NCBI RefSeq assembly: GCF_000359605.1
Contig: NZ_APML01000041.1
Span: 1-35,840 of the forward strand
Source of the DNA: Gracilibacillus halophilus YIM-C55.5
GTDB taxonomy: Bacteria; Bacillota; Bacilli; Bacillales; Amphibacillaceae
Direction of reading: 5' to 3'
DNA length: 35,840 nt
The notes under the pieces were generated by a model. That model ran no database searches, had not been told where the DNA came from, and was given only the letters and a program-made list of their open reading frames with translations. A program made the translations under genes and the position numbers. Shown one piece after another: positions 25,514-33,619 of the stretch. Position 1 is the stretch's first letter. The number at the start of each line of letters is the position of its first letter.

Positions 25514-25542
25514 TTTACAAACAGATATAGATCATGTATAAT
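25514..25542 (+). promoter_or_regulatory. sigma-A promoter of the tcyABC-like operon
   Basis: TTTACA (25514-25519), a 17-base spacer and TATAAT (25537-25542), about 45 bases upstream of the binding-protein start. A CymR box was looked for and not convincingly found. Confidence 0.75.
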
Positions 25543-25588
25543 CGTCGCTATCAGACAAATTCCGACAAAAATACTGGGGGTTTTCAAC

Positions 25589-26422
25589 ATGAAGAAAATA
25601 AGCATCTTACTTTTATCAGCTTTGTTGTTTGTTATGCTAGCAGCTTGCGGAACGACAGAGGACAATGAAGAAACAAGTGGCAATAACAATGGAAATAATA
25701 GTGAATCATCTGATGAAAGCTTATATAGTCAAATTCAAGAGAATGGTGTCATTACAGTAGGAACAGAAGGTACCTATGCACCTTTTACCTTTCATAATGA
25801 GGAAGATGAACTAACGGGATATGATGTCGAAGTAATGAGAGAAGTCGCTAATCGATTGGATTTGGATGTAGAGTTCAGAGAGACACAATGGGATTCGATG
25901 TTAGCTGGCTTGAATAATGAGCGTTTTGATGTAGTGGCGAATCAAGTGGGTATTCGTGAGGATCGCCTTGAAAAGTATGATTTCTCTGAACCATATACGT
26001 ATACTGGCGCTGTCATTGTCGTACCAGCCGATAACAATGACATCACTTCGTTTGCTGACTTAGAAGGGAAAACGTCAGCTCAATCATTGACAAGTAACTT
26101 TGAAGAAATCGCGACAGAAAATGGAGCAGAAATTGTAGGTGTTGAAGGATTAGCACAGTCGATTGAAAATATTAAGCAAGGTCGCGTAGATGTAACAGTG
26201 AACGATCGCTTAGCCGTACTCGAATATATGAACGAGAAAGGCGATGATTCTATCAAAATTGCTACGCAACAAGACAATGTTTCACGTACCGCTTTTGCGT
26301 TTCGTAAAGGTAACGAAGAATTAGTGGAAGCTGTCAATGGCGCACTCAATGAAATGAGAGAGGATGGAACATTAGCAAAAATCTCGAAAGAATGGTTTGG
26401 TGAAGATGTTTCTTCTAAATAA
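25589..26422 (+). CDS. tcyA: amino-acid (cystine-type) ABC binding lipoprotein
   Basis: A 277-residue family 3 solute-binding protein. The lipoprotein signal ends at MLAAC (Cys20) and is followed by an acidic Asn/Ser/Glu linker. GVITVGTEGTYAPFTF, LTGYDVEVMREVANRL and QWDSMLAGLNNERFDVVANQVGI are typical of the cystine-binding group (TcyA of B. subtilis); other polar amino acids remain possible. It heads a complete three-gene importer with permease and ATPase and is unrelated to the pectin genes around it. Confidence 0.85.
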   Translation: MKKISILLLSALLFVMLAACGTTEDNEETSGNNNGNNSESSDESLYSQIQENGVITVGTEGTYAPFTFHNEEDELTGYDVEVMREVANRLDLDVEFRETQWDSMLAGLNNERFDVVANQVGIREDRLEKYDFSEPYTYTGAVIVVPADNNDITSFADLEGKTSAQSLTSNFEEIATENGAEIVGVEGLAQSIENIKQGRVDVTVNDRLAVLEYMNEKGDDSIKIATQQDNVSRTAFAFRKGNEELVEAVNGALNEMREDGTLAKISKEWFGEDVSSK

Positions 26423-27113
26423 TACATTTGTATTTACGATAACAGAAGGGACAGCTGGTTGGGAACTAATTAAACAGGCTTTTTGGCCAATGGTAGAAGG
26501 CGGAATTAAATATACAATTCCGCTTACCTTAATTTCCTTTGCAGTCGGTCTATTGTTAGCACTACTTACGGCTGTGATGAGGTTGTCGCGTTCACGGATT
26601 GTACGAGCACCAGCTGCATTTTATGTGTCAGCGATCAGAGGTACCCCAATGATTGTTCAGTTATTTATCGTTTTTTATGGTTTACCTAATATCGGTTTAA
26701 CAATCGAACCATTTCCAAGTGCTGTGATCGCCTTCTCGCTAAATGTGGGTGCTTATGCTTCAGAAGTGATACGTGCCTCGATATCCTCAATTCCTAAAGG
26801 GCAGTGGGAAGCAGGTTATACAGTTGGAATGACAAACGGTACAACCTTACGACGAATTATACTACCACAAGCCGCGAGAGTATCCGTCCCGCCGTTATCC
26901 AATACGTTTATTAGTTTGGTCAAGGATACATCGCTTGCTTCACTTATTTTAGTGGCGGAATTATTCCGACAAGCTAGGGAGATCGCGGCAAGGACTTATG
27001 AATTTTTGATTCTTTATATTGAAGCGGCCTTTTTATACTGGATCATTTGTTTTATTTTAACTGTTTTACAAGAATTGATCGAACGGCGACTCGAGCGTTA
27101 TATTGCGAAGTAG
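26406..27113 (+). CDS. tcyB: amino-acid (cystine-type) ABC permease
   Basis: A 235-residue polar amino-acid permease with about five membrane helices. AIRGTPMIVQLF and the loop GQWEAGYTVGMTNGTTLRRIILPQA are the HisM/GlnP-type signatures. It overlaps the binding-protein gene by 17 bases if the ATG at 26406 is used; TTG at 26397 is an in-frame alternative. It forms the channel with the ATPase at 27114. Confidence 0.85.
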   Translation: MFLLNNTFVFTITEGTAGWELIKQAFWPMVEGGIKYTIPLTLISFAVGLLLALLTAVMRLSRSRIVRAPAAFYVSAIRGTPMIVQLFIVFYGLPNIGLTIEPFPSAVIAFSLNVGAYASEVIRASISSIPKGQWEAGYTVGMTNGTTLRRIILPQAARVSVPPLSNTFISLVKDTSLASLILVAELFRQAREIAARTYEFLILYIEAAFLYWIICFILTVLQELIERRLERYIAK

Positions 27114-27878
27114 GTGGTGGTTAACATCTTATTATCAATGAAAGGTCTATCAAAATCATTTGGTGATCTCGAAGTGTTGAAAAATATTAATATGGAGATT
27201 GAAAAAGGCAAAGTGGTAACGATTATGGGACCGTCTGGTTCTGGTAAGACCACTTTGCTACGTTGTTTGAATGCATTAGAGGAGCCGACCACAGGGGAAT
27301 TCCATTTTGAAGATGGTTTTCACGTTAATTTTAATCAAAAACTAAAAAAGCAAGATTTGTTAACCTTGCGACGTAAATCGGGCATGGTGTTTCAATCTTA
27401 TAATTTGTTCCCGCATAAGACCGCACTAGAAAATGTGACAGAAGGTCCGTTGGTTGTACAAAAACGTGACCAACAAGCGGTGATTGAACAAGCGAAACGT
27501 CTGCTTACAAAAGTAGGTTTACAGGATAAGATGGATTTATACCCTTACCAATTGTCTGGTGGTCAACAACAACGGGTCGGCATTGCTCGTGCACTAGCGA
27601 TTGAGCCGGAATTGATGCTGTTTGACGAACCGACTTCAGCATTAGATCCCGAATTGGTCGGGGATGTCCTCAACGTGATTAAAGAATTAGCGAATGAAGG
27701 ATGGACGATGGCTGTTGTCACGCATGAAGTGCAGTTTGCTACCGAAGTAAGCGATCATGTGATATTTATGGATGGTGGCTATATCGTCGAACAAGGAACA
27801 CCCCAAAAAGTGTTAACAAATCCAAGGGAAGAAAGAACGCAACAATTTCTCCAACGTATTTTACGACCTAGCTTATAA
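27114..27878 (+). CDS. tcyC: amino-acid (cystine-type) ABC ATPase
   Basis: A 254-residue ABC ATPase. Walker A is GPSGSGKTT near residue 42, the Q-loop [16 protein letters not shown], the signature [16 protein letters not shown], Walker [13 protein letters not shown] and the switch VVTHEVQFA. It powers the importer encoded by the two preceding genes. The start is uncertain: GTG 27114 abuts the permease stop and overlaps AGGTGG; GTG 27117 or ATG 27138 (giving MKGLSKSFG) are alternatives. A strong terminator follows. Confidence 0.87.
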   Translation: MVVNILLSMKGLSKSFGDLEVLKNINMEIEKGKVVTIMGPSGSGKTTLLRCLNALEEPTTGEFHFEDGFHVNFNQKLKKQDLLTLRRKSGMVFQSYNLFPHKTALENVTEGPLVVQKRDQQAVIEQAKRLLTKVGLQDKMDLYPYQLSGGQQQRVGIARALAIEPELMLFDEPTSALDPELVGDVLNVIKELANEGWTMAVVTHEVQFATEVSDHVIFMDGGYIVEQGTPQKVLTNPREERTQQFLQRILRPSL

Positions 27879-27906
27879 AATGGATACCATAGTATAATGA
27901 ACTAAA

Positions 27907-27950
27907 AGCAAACTTTATCTGTGTTTTCATCAGATAAAGTTCGCTTTTTT
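27907..27950 (+). terminator. intrinsic terminator after tcyC
   Basis: AGCAAACTTTATCTG pairs with CAGATAAAGTTCGCT (one mismatch), followed by TTTTTT. The rest of the 258-base gap to 28136 shows nothing further apart from the terminator of the leftward operon. Confidence 0.88.
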
Positions 27951-28082
27951 GTTGTGAATAAGCATTCGCTTGCTGTTTATTTGAGGTCAGATTTCAATCA
28001 TAGGCATACATGGCAATCCCTGAGTAAATTTTATTTTTAGAAATCACTGAAGTCGCATATTCGATGGTCCGTTTATGAGAAA

Positions 28083-28125
28083 AAAGTTGCCCTTGTCATT
28101 TGTTATGACATGTAAGGGCAACTTT
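28083..28125 (-). terminator. intrinsic terminator of the GbsR-hydrolase-binding protein operon
   Basis: AAAGTTGCCCTT (from 28083) pairs with AAGGGCAACTTT (28114-28125), just after the stop codon at 28137 on the minus strand, with a T-run on that strand. Confidence 0.82.
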
Positions 28126-28136
28126 GTAAGCCGAGT

Positions 28137-29039
28137 TTAATTTTCGATCATTTGATTGACTTTATCTTGATGTTCTTCAATCCATTGTGATGCAAGTTTT
28201 TCAAAGGATGTACCGTTTTCTTCATTTTTATAAATCATATCTTCGAGTGCATCAATGGAAATGCCCCAATTGGATAAAATTTGATAGGCTTCTGGATATT
28301 CTTCTTCAATACCGTTATAGGACAATACATAAACGTTATCTGCTTTAAAATACTCATTTTGTCCTTCTAAAAATTTCAGATCATGACGAGCAAAAATGGA
28401 GTGTGGTCTCCATGCTGTAAATAGAACAGGCTCCTGATTGCTGATCTTCTCTTCAACGACTGAAATCATCGCACCCTCACTAGAAGTGGACAGTTCGATT
28501 CCACTTTCTCTCATGTTAAACCCTTCCATTAAATCTTTGGATAGGTCAACAATGCCTGCACCCTCAGCAATGGAAACGACTTGATTATCATACTTCTCTG
28601 GATTTTGCTTAATATCTTTGATGGTATTTTCTTCAACATAAGACGGTACAACCCAACCAAGTTTAGCGTTTTCATAACTTGTTGTCACTTTTGTCAAATC
28701 ATCTTTAAACTTTTCCCAACGTGCGGCTTCGGTATAAGGTAACCATGCATCCATAAAAAAGTCGATCTCTTGATTCGCCATGCCTTCCCAAATCATTGGT
28801 TGAGAGATTTTTTCGATTTCTACAGTATATCCTTGTTCTTCTAAAATTTGTTTCGCAATTTGTGTTGGAGGTGCTGTACTAGACCAGGGCGTTTGTCCGA
28901 ATGTAATCGTTCCTTTTTCTTCGTTAGTTGTGCCTTCGTTATTTTGTTCATTGTCATTCGTGGAAGGTTGTTCGTTCCCGCAAGCCACTAATAATACCAT
29001 TGCAAACGATGATACCATCAATAATAAAAGTTTTTTCAT
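28137..29039 (-). CDS. glycine betaine/quaternary amine-type binding lipoprotein (OpuAC-like)
   Basis: A 300-residue binding protein with a lipoprotein signal ending at LLVAC (Cys20). FGQTPWSSTAPPTQIAKQIL, QPMIWEGMANQEIDFFMDAW and PVLFTAWRPHSIFARHDL are typical of the OpuAC family, where tryptophans form the aromatic cage around a quaternary ammonium group. It would capture glycine betaine, carnitine or a related compound. No permease or ATPase lies beside it, so it must serve a transporter encoded elsewhere. AAAGGGGA precedes ATG 29039. It is the last gene of an operon with a cysteine hydrolase and a GbsR-type regulator, suggesting catabolic rather than purely osmoprotective use. Confidence 0.87.
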   Translation of the reverse strand: MKKLLLLMVSSFAMVLLVACGNEQPSTNDNEQNNEGTTNEEKGTITFGQTPWSSTAPPTQIAKQILEEQGYTVEIEKISQPMIWEGMANQEIDFFMDAWLPYTEAARWEKFKDDLTKVTTSYENAKLGWVVPSYVEENTIKDIKQNPEKYDNQVVSIAEGAGIVDLSKDLMEGFNMRESGIELSTSSEGAMISVVEEKISNQEPVLFTAWRPHSIFARHDLKFLEGQNEYFKADNVYVLSYNGIEEEYPEAYQILSNWGISIDALEDMIYKNEENGTSFEKLASQWIEEHQDKVNQMIEN

Positions 29040-29053
29040 GATGAATGTCCCCT

Positions 29054-29716
29054 TTATTGTATATTGTTATACATGTTGCGCATGTTTTCCGGAGTAAACT
29101 GCATCGTGTCTACTTTGTCAGCTTTCCATGAATAATAATTCTCTCCTTTGACTCGTTTTAATAGATTCGATGTGTCATAGATCTCTAAGTTGTAAATCCA
29201 GTTGGCCATAATCATCATTGCTGACATATGCGCCCCTTCATTAGAAGCTGTGCATATATCTTTGACTAAATGAATGTTGTAGTCACGAAAATAAGCATCA
29301 TAAACAGAAGTCATTAAACAACCATCAGTGACAACGCCACCAATGATAAGATCTGTCACTTGCAAGTTGCGAAGCATCAAGTCAAGACTGGTTTGATAAA
29401 ACGCGCTCCAGCGATATTTATCAATGATAATATCTTCTTTCTGAGGTTTAATCTCATCGATGATGTCAATGTTTTCTGTGCTGTTATTGTAGAAAAATGG
29501 TGTGCCATCTTGATTTAATGGTTCTCCTAGGGAAAGTCCAGCACGATCTGAACGGTTGATTTGTCGTGTATAGATAACGGGCATTTGTAATGCATGAAAA
29601 CTGTCAATTAATTGTTTAGCGTTTTGTGTCACTTGCTCCATATGATCGAGGCCAAAGTTACTTTCTTTTTGTAAATCAATCAATACAAGAGCTGTATTTT
29701 TTCGCTTCATCATCAT
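29054..29716 (-). CDS. isochorismatase-family cysteine hydrolase
   Basis: A 220-residue hydrolase of the isochorismatase-like fold. The catalytic triad is readable as Asp in LVLIDLQKE, Lys in IIDKYRWSAFYQTSL, and Cys in GGVVTDGCLMTSVYDA, with a cis-peptide type VVT before the cysteine. Known members include N-carbamoylsarcosine amidase, nicotinamidase and other amide hydrolases. It lies between a GbsR-type regulator and a betaine-type binding protein, so an amide of a quaternary amine or sarcosine derivative is a reasonable guess for substrate; this is inference. AAAGGAG is followed by three consecutive in-frame ATGs (29716, 29713, 29710), so the start is uncertain by two codons. Confidence 0.83.
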   Translation of the reverse strand: MMMKRKNTALVLIDLQKESNFGLDHMEQVTQNAKQLIDSFHALQMPVIYTRQINRSDRAGLSLGEPLNQDGTPFFYNNSTENIDIIDEIKPQKEDIIIDKYRWSAFYQTSLDLMLRNLQVTDLIIGGVVTDGCLMTSVYDAYFRDYNIHLVKDICTASNEGAHMSAMMIMANWIYNLEIYDTSNLLKRVKGENYYSWKADKVDTMQFTPENMRNMYNNIQ

Positions 29717-30261
29717 TACTCCTTTTTATCTTCCTTCTTAGGTAGGAAATCAAATATTTCTCCTGATTCCATTACGTTAGCTAAGCGCATCGTCCAATCA
29801 AAGTAATCATAGGAATCTTGTATAAGACGTAAATCTTTATGTGCAATGTCTTGCAATGCAGGATCCTCGGCGTTAGCCTCGATCTCTTTTAATTTGGGTT
29901 CCACTTGTTCAGCGGCTTTCAATATCAAGTTTCGTTCTTGACGCATCTTCTTAATAAAAAATGACATGAAGTTTTTCAAGAAATCTTTTTCTGCGACATA
30001 GTGATCTTTGCGTTCGCCTTTTTTCCAAACTTTTATGACCATTTCTGTTTCTAATAATTCTCGTAATCCATTGCTGACACTCGCTTTACTCATCGCAACT
30101 TGTGTTTTAATATCGTCGAGATTTAATGGTTCTGAGGCAAAATAAAGCACACCGTAAATGCGGCCAACGGATGGAGTGACCCCATATATCACCATCGTTT
30201 GGGCAATTGCACTGATCATCATGTCTCTTGACTGTTCGATCGCTTCGTGCTCATCTGTCAC
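29716..30261 (-). CDS. GbsR-family (MarR-like) transcriptional regulator
   Basis: A 181-residue regulator, almost the same length as B. subtilis GbsR. GVTPSVGRIYGVLYFASEPL and MSKASVSNGLRELLETEMV form the winged helix-turn-helix, followed by a long helical C-terminus with aromatic residues (YDYFDWTMRLANVM) that in GbsR/OpcR-type proteins contributes to the ligand cage for choline. AAAGGGGGG seven bases upstream selects GTG 30261; the frame extends to 30291 without a ribosome site. It overlaps the hydrolase gene by one base. It probably represses its own operon in response to choline or a related quaternary amine. Confidence 0.85.
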   Translation of the reverse strand: MTDEHEAIEQSRDMMISAIAQTMVIYGVTPSVGRIYGVLYFASEPLNLDDIKTQVAMSKASVSNGLRELLETEMVIKVWKKGERKDHYVAEKDFLKNFMSFFIKKMRQERNLILKAAEQVEPKLKEIEANAEDPALQDIAHKDLRLIQDSYDYFDWTMRLANVMESGEIFDFLPKKEDKKE

Positions 30262-30289
30262 GATGTAACCCCCCTTTTTTATTATATAC

Positions 30290-30326
30290 AATTTATATTA
30301 TACATATTAAACAAATTATATAAATT
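30290..30326. promoter_or_regulatory. AT-rich inverted repeat, probable GbsR-type operator
   Basis: AATTTATAT (30290-30298) and ATATAAATT (30318-30326) are a perfect 9-base inverted repeat just upstream of the regulator start, in a very AT-rich promoter zone. GbsR and OpcR bind AT-rich inverted repeats near their promoters. Some inverted repetition is expected by chance in such sequence. Confidence 0.45.
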
Positions 30327-30441
30327 ATACAACCCCCTAATCGGCAAATTTTATTTCAATTAATCTATAATCGTAGCAAAGTTCTATCTAAAGGTATGGT
30401 AAAATAAACATAAAGTCGAACTTATCAGTGGGGTGAAAAAG

Positions 30442-30906
30442 ATGGAACAACCACCAAATCATGAACATGTTGATCATCAGATGATGAAGGTTGAGGTGAA
30501 TCTCGATGACACACCTGGCGAATGGTTAGGGTATGTCATGGATCGGTTGTTTGAGGCAGGGGCAAATGATGTCTATTATACGCCGATTTACATGAAGAAG
30601 AATCGCCCAGGAGTATTGGTGCAGTTGCTTTGTCATGAAAAGATTTTGGATAGGATGCGGGATATTCTTCTTCGTGAAACGACGACACTCGGCATTCGCT
30701 ATTATCCGTTAACCGTTTATCGGATGGAACGGCGCGTGCGTAGCATTGAGACAATGTATGGCTACGTTTCAGTAAAAGAGGGATTACATAACGGACAAGT
30801 CATTAGTCAAGCGCCGGAGTTTGAAGACTGTCGAAGATTAGCTGAAAAACATCAAATACCGCTTAAAAAAATGTACGAAATGGTATGGAAGCAGATGACG
30901 TCTTGA
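30442..30906 (+). CDS. larC: LarC C-terminal domain (LarC2), stand-alone
   Basis: A 154-residue protein matching only the C-terminal half of LarC. KVEVNLDDTPGEWLGYVMDR, LFEAGANDVYYTPIYMKKNR and PGVLVQLL are the hallmark of this domain, and VSVKEG...APEFEDCRRLA is its usual ending. GGGGTG seven bases before ATG 30442 sets the start, with its own upstream region, so it is a separate gene rather than a fragment of a fusion. LarC1 (about 239 residues at 5592-6310 when repaired) plus this protein add up to a normal full-length LarC of about 390-400 residues. Together they would complete the nickel-pincer cofactor; larA, larB and larE are not in the window. Confidence 0.88.
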   Translation: MEQPPNHEHVDHQMMKVEVNLDDTPGEWLGYVMDRLFEAGANDVYYTPIYMKKNRPGVLVQLLCHEKILDRMRDILLRETTTLGIRYYPLTVYRMERRVRSIETMYGYVSVKEGLHNGQVISQAPEFEDCRRLAEKHQIPLKKMYEMVWKQMTS

Positions 30907-30937
30907 GACGAGAAACCTTAAGAAGGTGATTCGTCTC
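30905..30937. terminator. weak hairpin between convergent larC2 and LacI-type genes
   Basis: GAGACGA (30905-30911) pairs with TCGTCTC (30931-30937), with ACC/GGT further in. No T-run is present on either strand. Confidence 0.45.
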
Positions 30938-30938
30938 G

Positions 30939-31919
30939 CTATGCTGGTCCGCACGTTTGTCGTTCGGTGAGTGTAGGTGATAATTTCTTAATGAAAGCAT
31001 CAGGTTGGTTTGACTCAATATGTTCAATAATGCCGTGGACAATCTCTTCTGCTAATTCATCAACAGGAACACCGATACAAGTCATCGGCATTTCCATCGT
31101 GGCCATTTGCGGAATATTGTCATAGCTGATCAGTGACATATCATGGGGTATGCTGATTCCTTTTTCTCGTAATGCACGTAAAATTCCCCCACTAATATCA
31201 TAGCTACCACCAATGATGGCAGTTGGTGGATTCTCTTGTTGCAATAACTGCTCTACCGCATAATAACCATCAAACCAGCCTAATCCTTCAGTATCAATCG
31301 ACTGAACATGATTGGAGAGCCCCGTGTTGGTCATTGCTTTTTGATAGCCTTCGACTTTTTCCTTTTGCAAGCTATCATTTGTGTCAATATGTCCTACATA
31401 GACAATGGATTTGTGGCCTAAACGATATAAGTATTCCACTGCTTGCTGCATCGCCGCTTCATGATTGGCATCAATAATTGGATACGAACGATGATCAGTA
31501 CTGGAAACGCCATATGCGATCATGGGGATGCTATCATTATCGACAGGGTCATCATTGGATTCTTCAAAGACAATCATCCCGTCCACTTGGAATTTTTTAA
31601 ACGTATCAGTGGCAGTATCGACATCTTCAACAGATAAAATCATTGAATAAGGTGTCGACTCAAAGGCTTTACTAATATTTGAGACAAGAGAAGCTAATAC
31701 GATTCGTTCGATGGTTGGCCAGATGAGCCCGATCACTTCAGTTTTCTTTCGGACGAGTTGTTTAGCAGCAAGATTTGGTTCGTATCCCATATCTTCAGCT
31801 ACTCGTAATATTTTTCTCTTCGTCACTTCTTTGACTAATGGACTATCATTCAATGCTTTAGAAACGGTCGAATAACTCACGCCTGCTTCTTTTGCAATAT
31901 CTTTTATCGTTACGTTCAT
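30939..31919 (-). CDS. LacI-family repressor, ExuR/KdgR-like
   Basis: A 326-residue LacI-family regulator. The N-terminal helix-turn-helix reads VTIKDIAKEAGVSYSTVSKAL with hinge NLAAKQLVRKK, followed by a periplasmic-binding-protein-like effector domain (VIGLIWPT, GMIVFEESN, YLYRLGHKSIVYVG, SLISYDNIPQMA). It is divergent from the uxaE-uxaC galacturonate genes, which resembles ExuR of B. subtilis. A perfect palindromic operator in the shared intergenic region overlaps its own -35, so it probably represses both itself and uxaEC and is relieved by a uronate intermediate. ExuR versus KdgR cannot be separated by eye. Confidence 0.88.
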   Translation of the reverse strand: MNVTIKDIAKEAGVSYSTVSKALNDSPLVKEVTKRKILRVAEDMGYEPNLAAKQLVRKKTEVIGLIWPTIERIVLASLVSNISKAFESTPYSMILSVEDVDTATDTFKKFQVDGMIVFEESNDDPVDNDSIPMIAYGVSSTDHRSYPIIDANHEAAMQQAVEYLYRLGHKSIVYVGHIDTNDSLQKEKVEGYQKAMTNTGLSNHVQSIDTEGLGWFDGYYAVEQLLQQENPPTAIIGGSYDISGGILRALREKGISIPHDMSLISYDNIPQMATMEMPMTCIGVPVDELAEEIVHGIIEHIESNQPDAFIKKLSPTLTERQTCGPA

Positions 31920-31970
31920 GATTGTATCACCTAATTCTTTCTAAAAAATTTTTATTATGTATTGAGTTCT

Positions 31971-32075
31971 ATTATAGGATAGTATATCATAAAAATAACA
32001 ACGTTGTTATTAATGAAAGAAAAGTTTTTCAAATTTTAGGTCGTTTGTTTGATAGGAAATTTGAAATCGTTAACA
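31971..32075. promoter_or_regulatory. divergent control region: LacI-type operator, promoter and perfect cre
   Basis: AATAACAACGTTGTTATT at 31994-32011 is a perfect 18-base palindrome with the central CG typical of LacI-family operators. On the minus strand a TATAAT (complement of 31971-31976) lies 17-19 bases from GTTATT/TTGTTA inside the palindrome, so the operator covers the repressor gene's -35. TGAAATCGTTAACA at 32062-32075 matches the cre consensus at all 14 positions and precedes uxaE by 30 bases, giving CcpA control of galacturonate use. Confidence 0.75.
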
Positions 32076-32104
32076 TTCGATAATCTATGAGAGGGAGTGG
32101 AGAC

Positions 32105-33619
32105 ATGGTAAAGCACTTTGAATCTGTATTGGAGGAATTGTCACAAAGAAAGGTACCAACTTCAACTGAAGAAGTAACTGTGTATACACCATCGTTTGAG
32201 GAACATGCAGGTAGCCAAGTCGTTATGGTGAAGTCAGGTACGGAAAAAATGATAGTAGCAGCAGGTGCAGGTGAGTTATTTGAAGCGTTGTCTGGAGAGG
32301 ATATTGGTAAAGGGAAAGTTTGCCCGTTGACACATGAGAATCGGTTAGTCTTAAATCAGTTCTTTAGCTATACAGCTCCACAAGCATTTGGAACAGATAT
32401 TGCGACGATGGGATTAGGTGACCGATTAGGTATCGCGTCGCCAGGTCATATCGACACGGTGAAAGAGCGTAACGTAAAGCCAATTTTAGCACAACAAAGC
32501 ATTCGTGAATTAACGCTTTTGAATCGGACGATGACGGATATTTTAGATGCCGCGGCATTTGCTGTTTTTCAAGAAGGATATAAAGATGGCTATGGTGCAG
32601 ATGCCGATCATATTAAACTGGAAAGTGATATTGAACACGCATTACAACTCGGCTTTTCGTTCCTTACGTTAGACTGTTCAGAACAGATTCGTAATGATGT
32701 AGAGAGTCAAACAAGTGATGAGATTCAAAATGAATTTGCGTCTTTATCCGATGAAAAAAGAGCGTATTTCAGTAACTATTATCTAGATCAAACCTTTAAT
32801 GTACATGAACGACAAATATCATTTGATCAAGCCAACTTGGCGAAAAATGTTCTCGTGTACGGTGAGGCGATTGACTTTATGGAGCATGTCTATCATACGT
32901 ACTTGCAATCACTGGATCGAGATGTTGATTTTGAAATTTCTATCGATGAGACAGAAACGGTGACTTCACCAGAAGCCCATTTCTTTGTAGCAGAAGAGCT
33001 TCGTCGCAGAGGGGTCAAGGTAGAAAGTCTTGCGCCACGTTTTTGCGGAGAGTTCCAGAAAGGTATTGATTATATTGGGGATATGGACCAATTCGAAAAA
33101 GAGTTAAAAGAACACGCTGACATTGCCAAACATTTTGGTTACAAGTTGAGCATTCATTCCGGTAGTGATAAGTTTAGTGTCTTTCCGATTATTGGCAAGT
33201 ATACTGATGGATTATTACACATTAAAACAGCAGGAACGAACTGGCTTGAAGCCGTGCGCGTAGTCGCTCAAGAGAATCCAGATCTTTATCGCCGTATGCA
33301 TGTATACGCTGAAGAACATTTTGAAGAGACTTTAAAGTACTACCATGTCACCCCTGACTTAGACAGTGTGACCCCACTGAAAGAACAACCAGACGATCAG
33401 TTACCTGAATATATGAACCATGATGCCGCCCGTCAACTATTTCATGTCACCTATGGCATCTTGCTGACGGCAAAGGATGATGCAGGTAATGATTTATTCC
33501 GCGATGAATTTTTCGATACGTTATTAAATAAAGAAGATGCTTATCGCCAAGCGCTCGCTCATCATATCGGACGCCACTTAGACTTACTCGGACTATCAAA
33601 AAAGGTGGGAATTGAATGA
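32105..33619 (+). CDS. uxaE: tagaturonate epimerase
   Basis: A 504-residue protein of the UxaE family, which converts D-tagaturonate to D-fructuronate and replaces the UxaB/UxuB two-step route in many Firmicutes and Thermotoga. FGTDIATMGLGDRLGIASPGH, DGYGADADHIK, FEISIDETETVTSPEAHFF, LAPRFCGEFQKGIDYIGD and LSIHSGSDKFSVFPIIGK are the conserved blocks, with Asp/Glu/His metal candidates. GGGAGTGGAG precedes ATG 32105. It overlaps uxaC by four bases, giving coupled synthesis of two successive enzymes of galacturonate breakdown. Confidence 0.87.
   Translation: MVKHFESVLEELSQRKVPTSTEEVTVYTPSFEEHAGSQVVMVKSGTEKMIVAAGAGELFEALSGEDIGKGKVCPLTHENRLVLNQFFSYTAPQAFGTDIATMGLGDRLGIASPGHIDTVKERNVKPILAQQSIRELTLLNRTMTDILDAAAFAVFQEGYKDGYGADADHIKLESDIEHALQLGFSFLTLDCSEQIRNDVESQTSDEIQNEFASLSDEKRAYFSNYYLDQTFNVHERQISFDQANLAKNVLVYGEAIDFMEHVYHTYLQSLDRDVDFEISIDETETVTSPEAHFFVAEELRRRGVKVESLAPRFCGEFQKGIDYIGDMDQFEKELKEHADIAKHFGYKLSIHSGSDKFSVFPIIGKYTDGLLHIKTAGTNWLEAVRVVAQENPDLYRRMHVYAEEHFEETLKYYHVTPDLDSVTPLKEQPDDQLPEYMNHDAARQLFHVTYGILLTAKDDAGNDLFRDEFFDTLLNKEDAYRQALAHHIGRHLDLLGLSKKVGIE

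Noticed and set aside
25543..25588. CymR or other sulphur-control element before the tcyABC-like operon
   Set aside because: ATTCC occurs, but the rest of the expected inverted motif is absent by eye.
27951..28082. Possible hidden small gene or RNA between the two terminators
   Set aside because: No frame with a ribosome site and no structure beyond the flanking terminators was seen.
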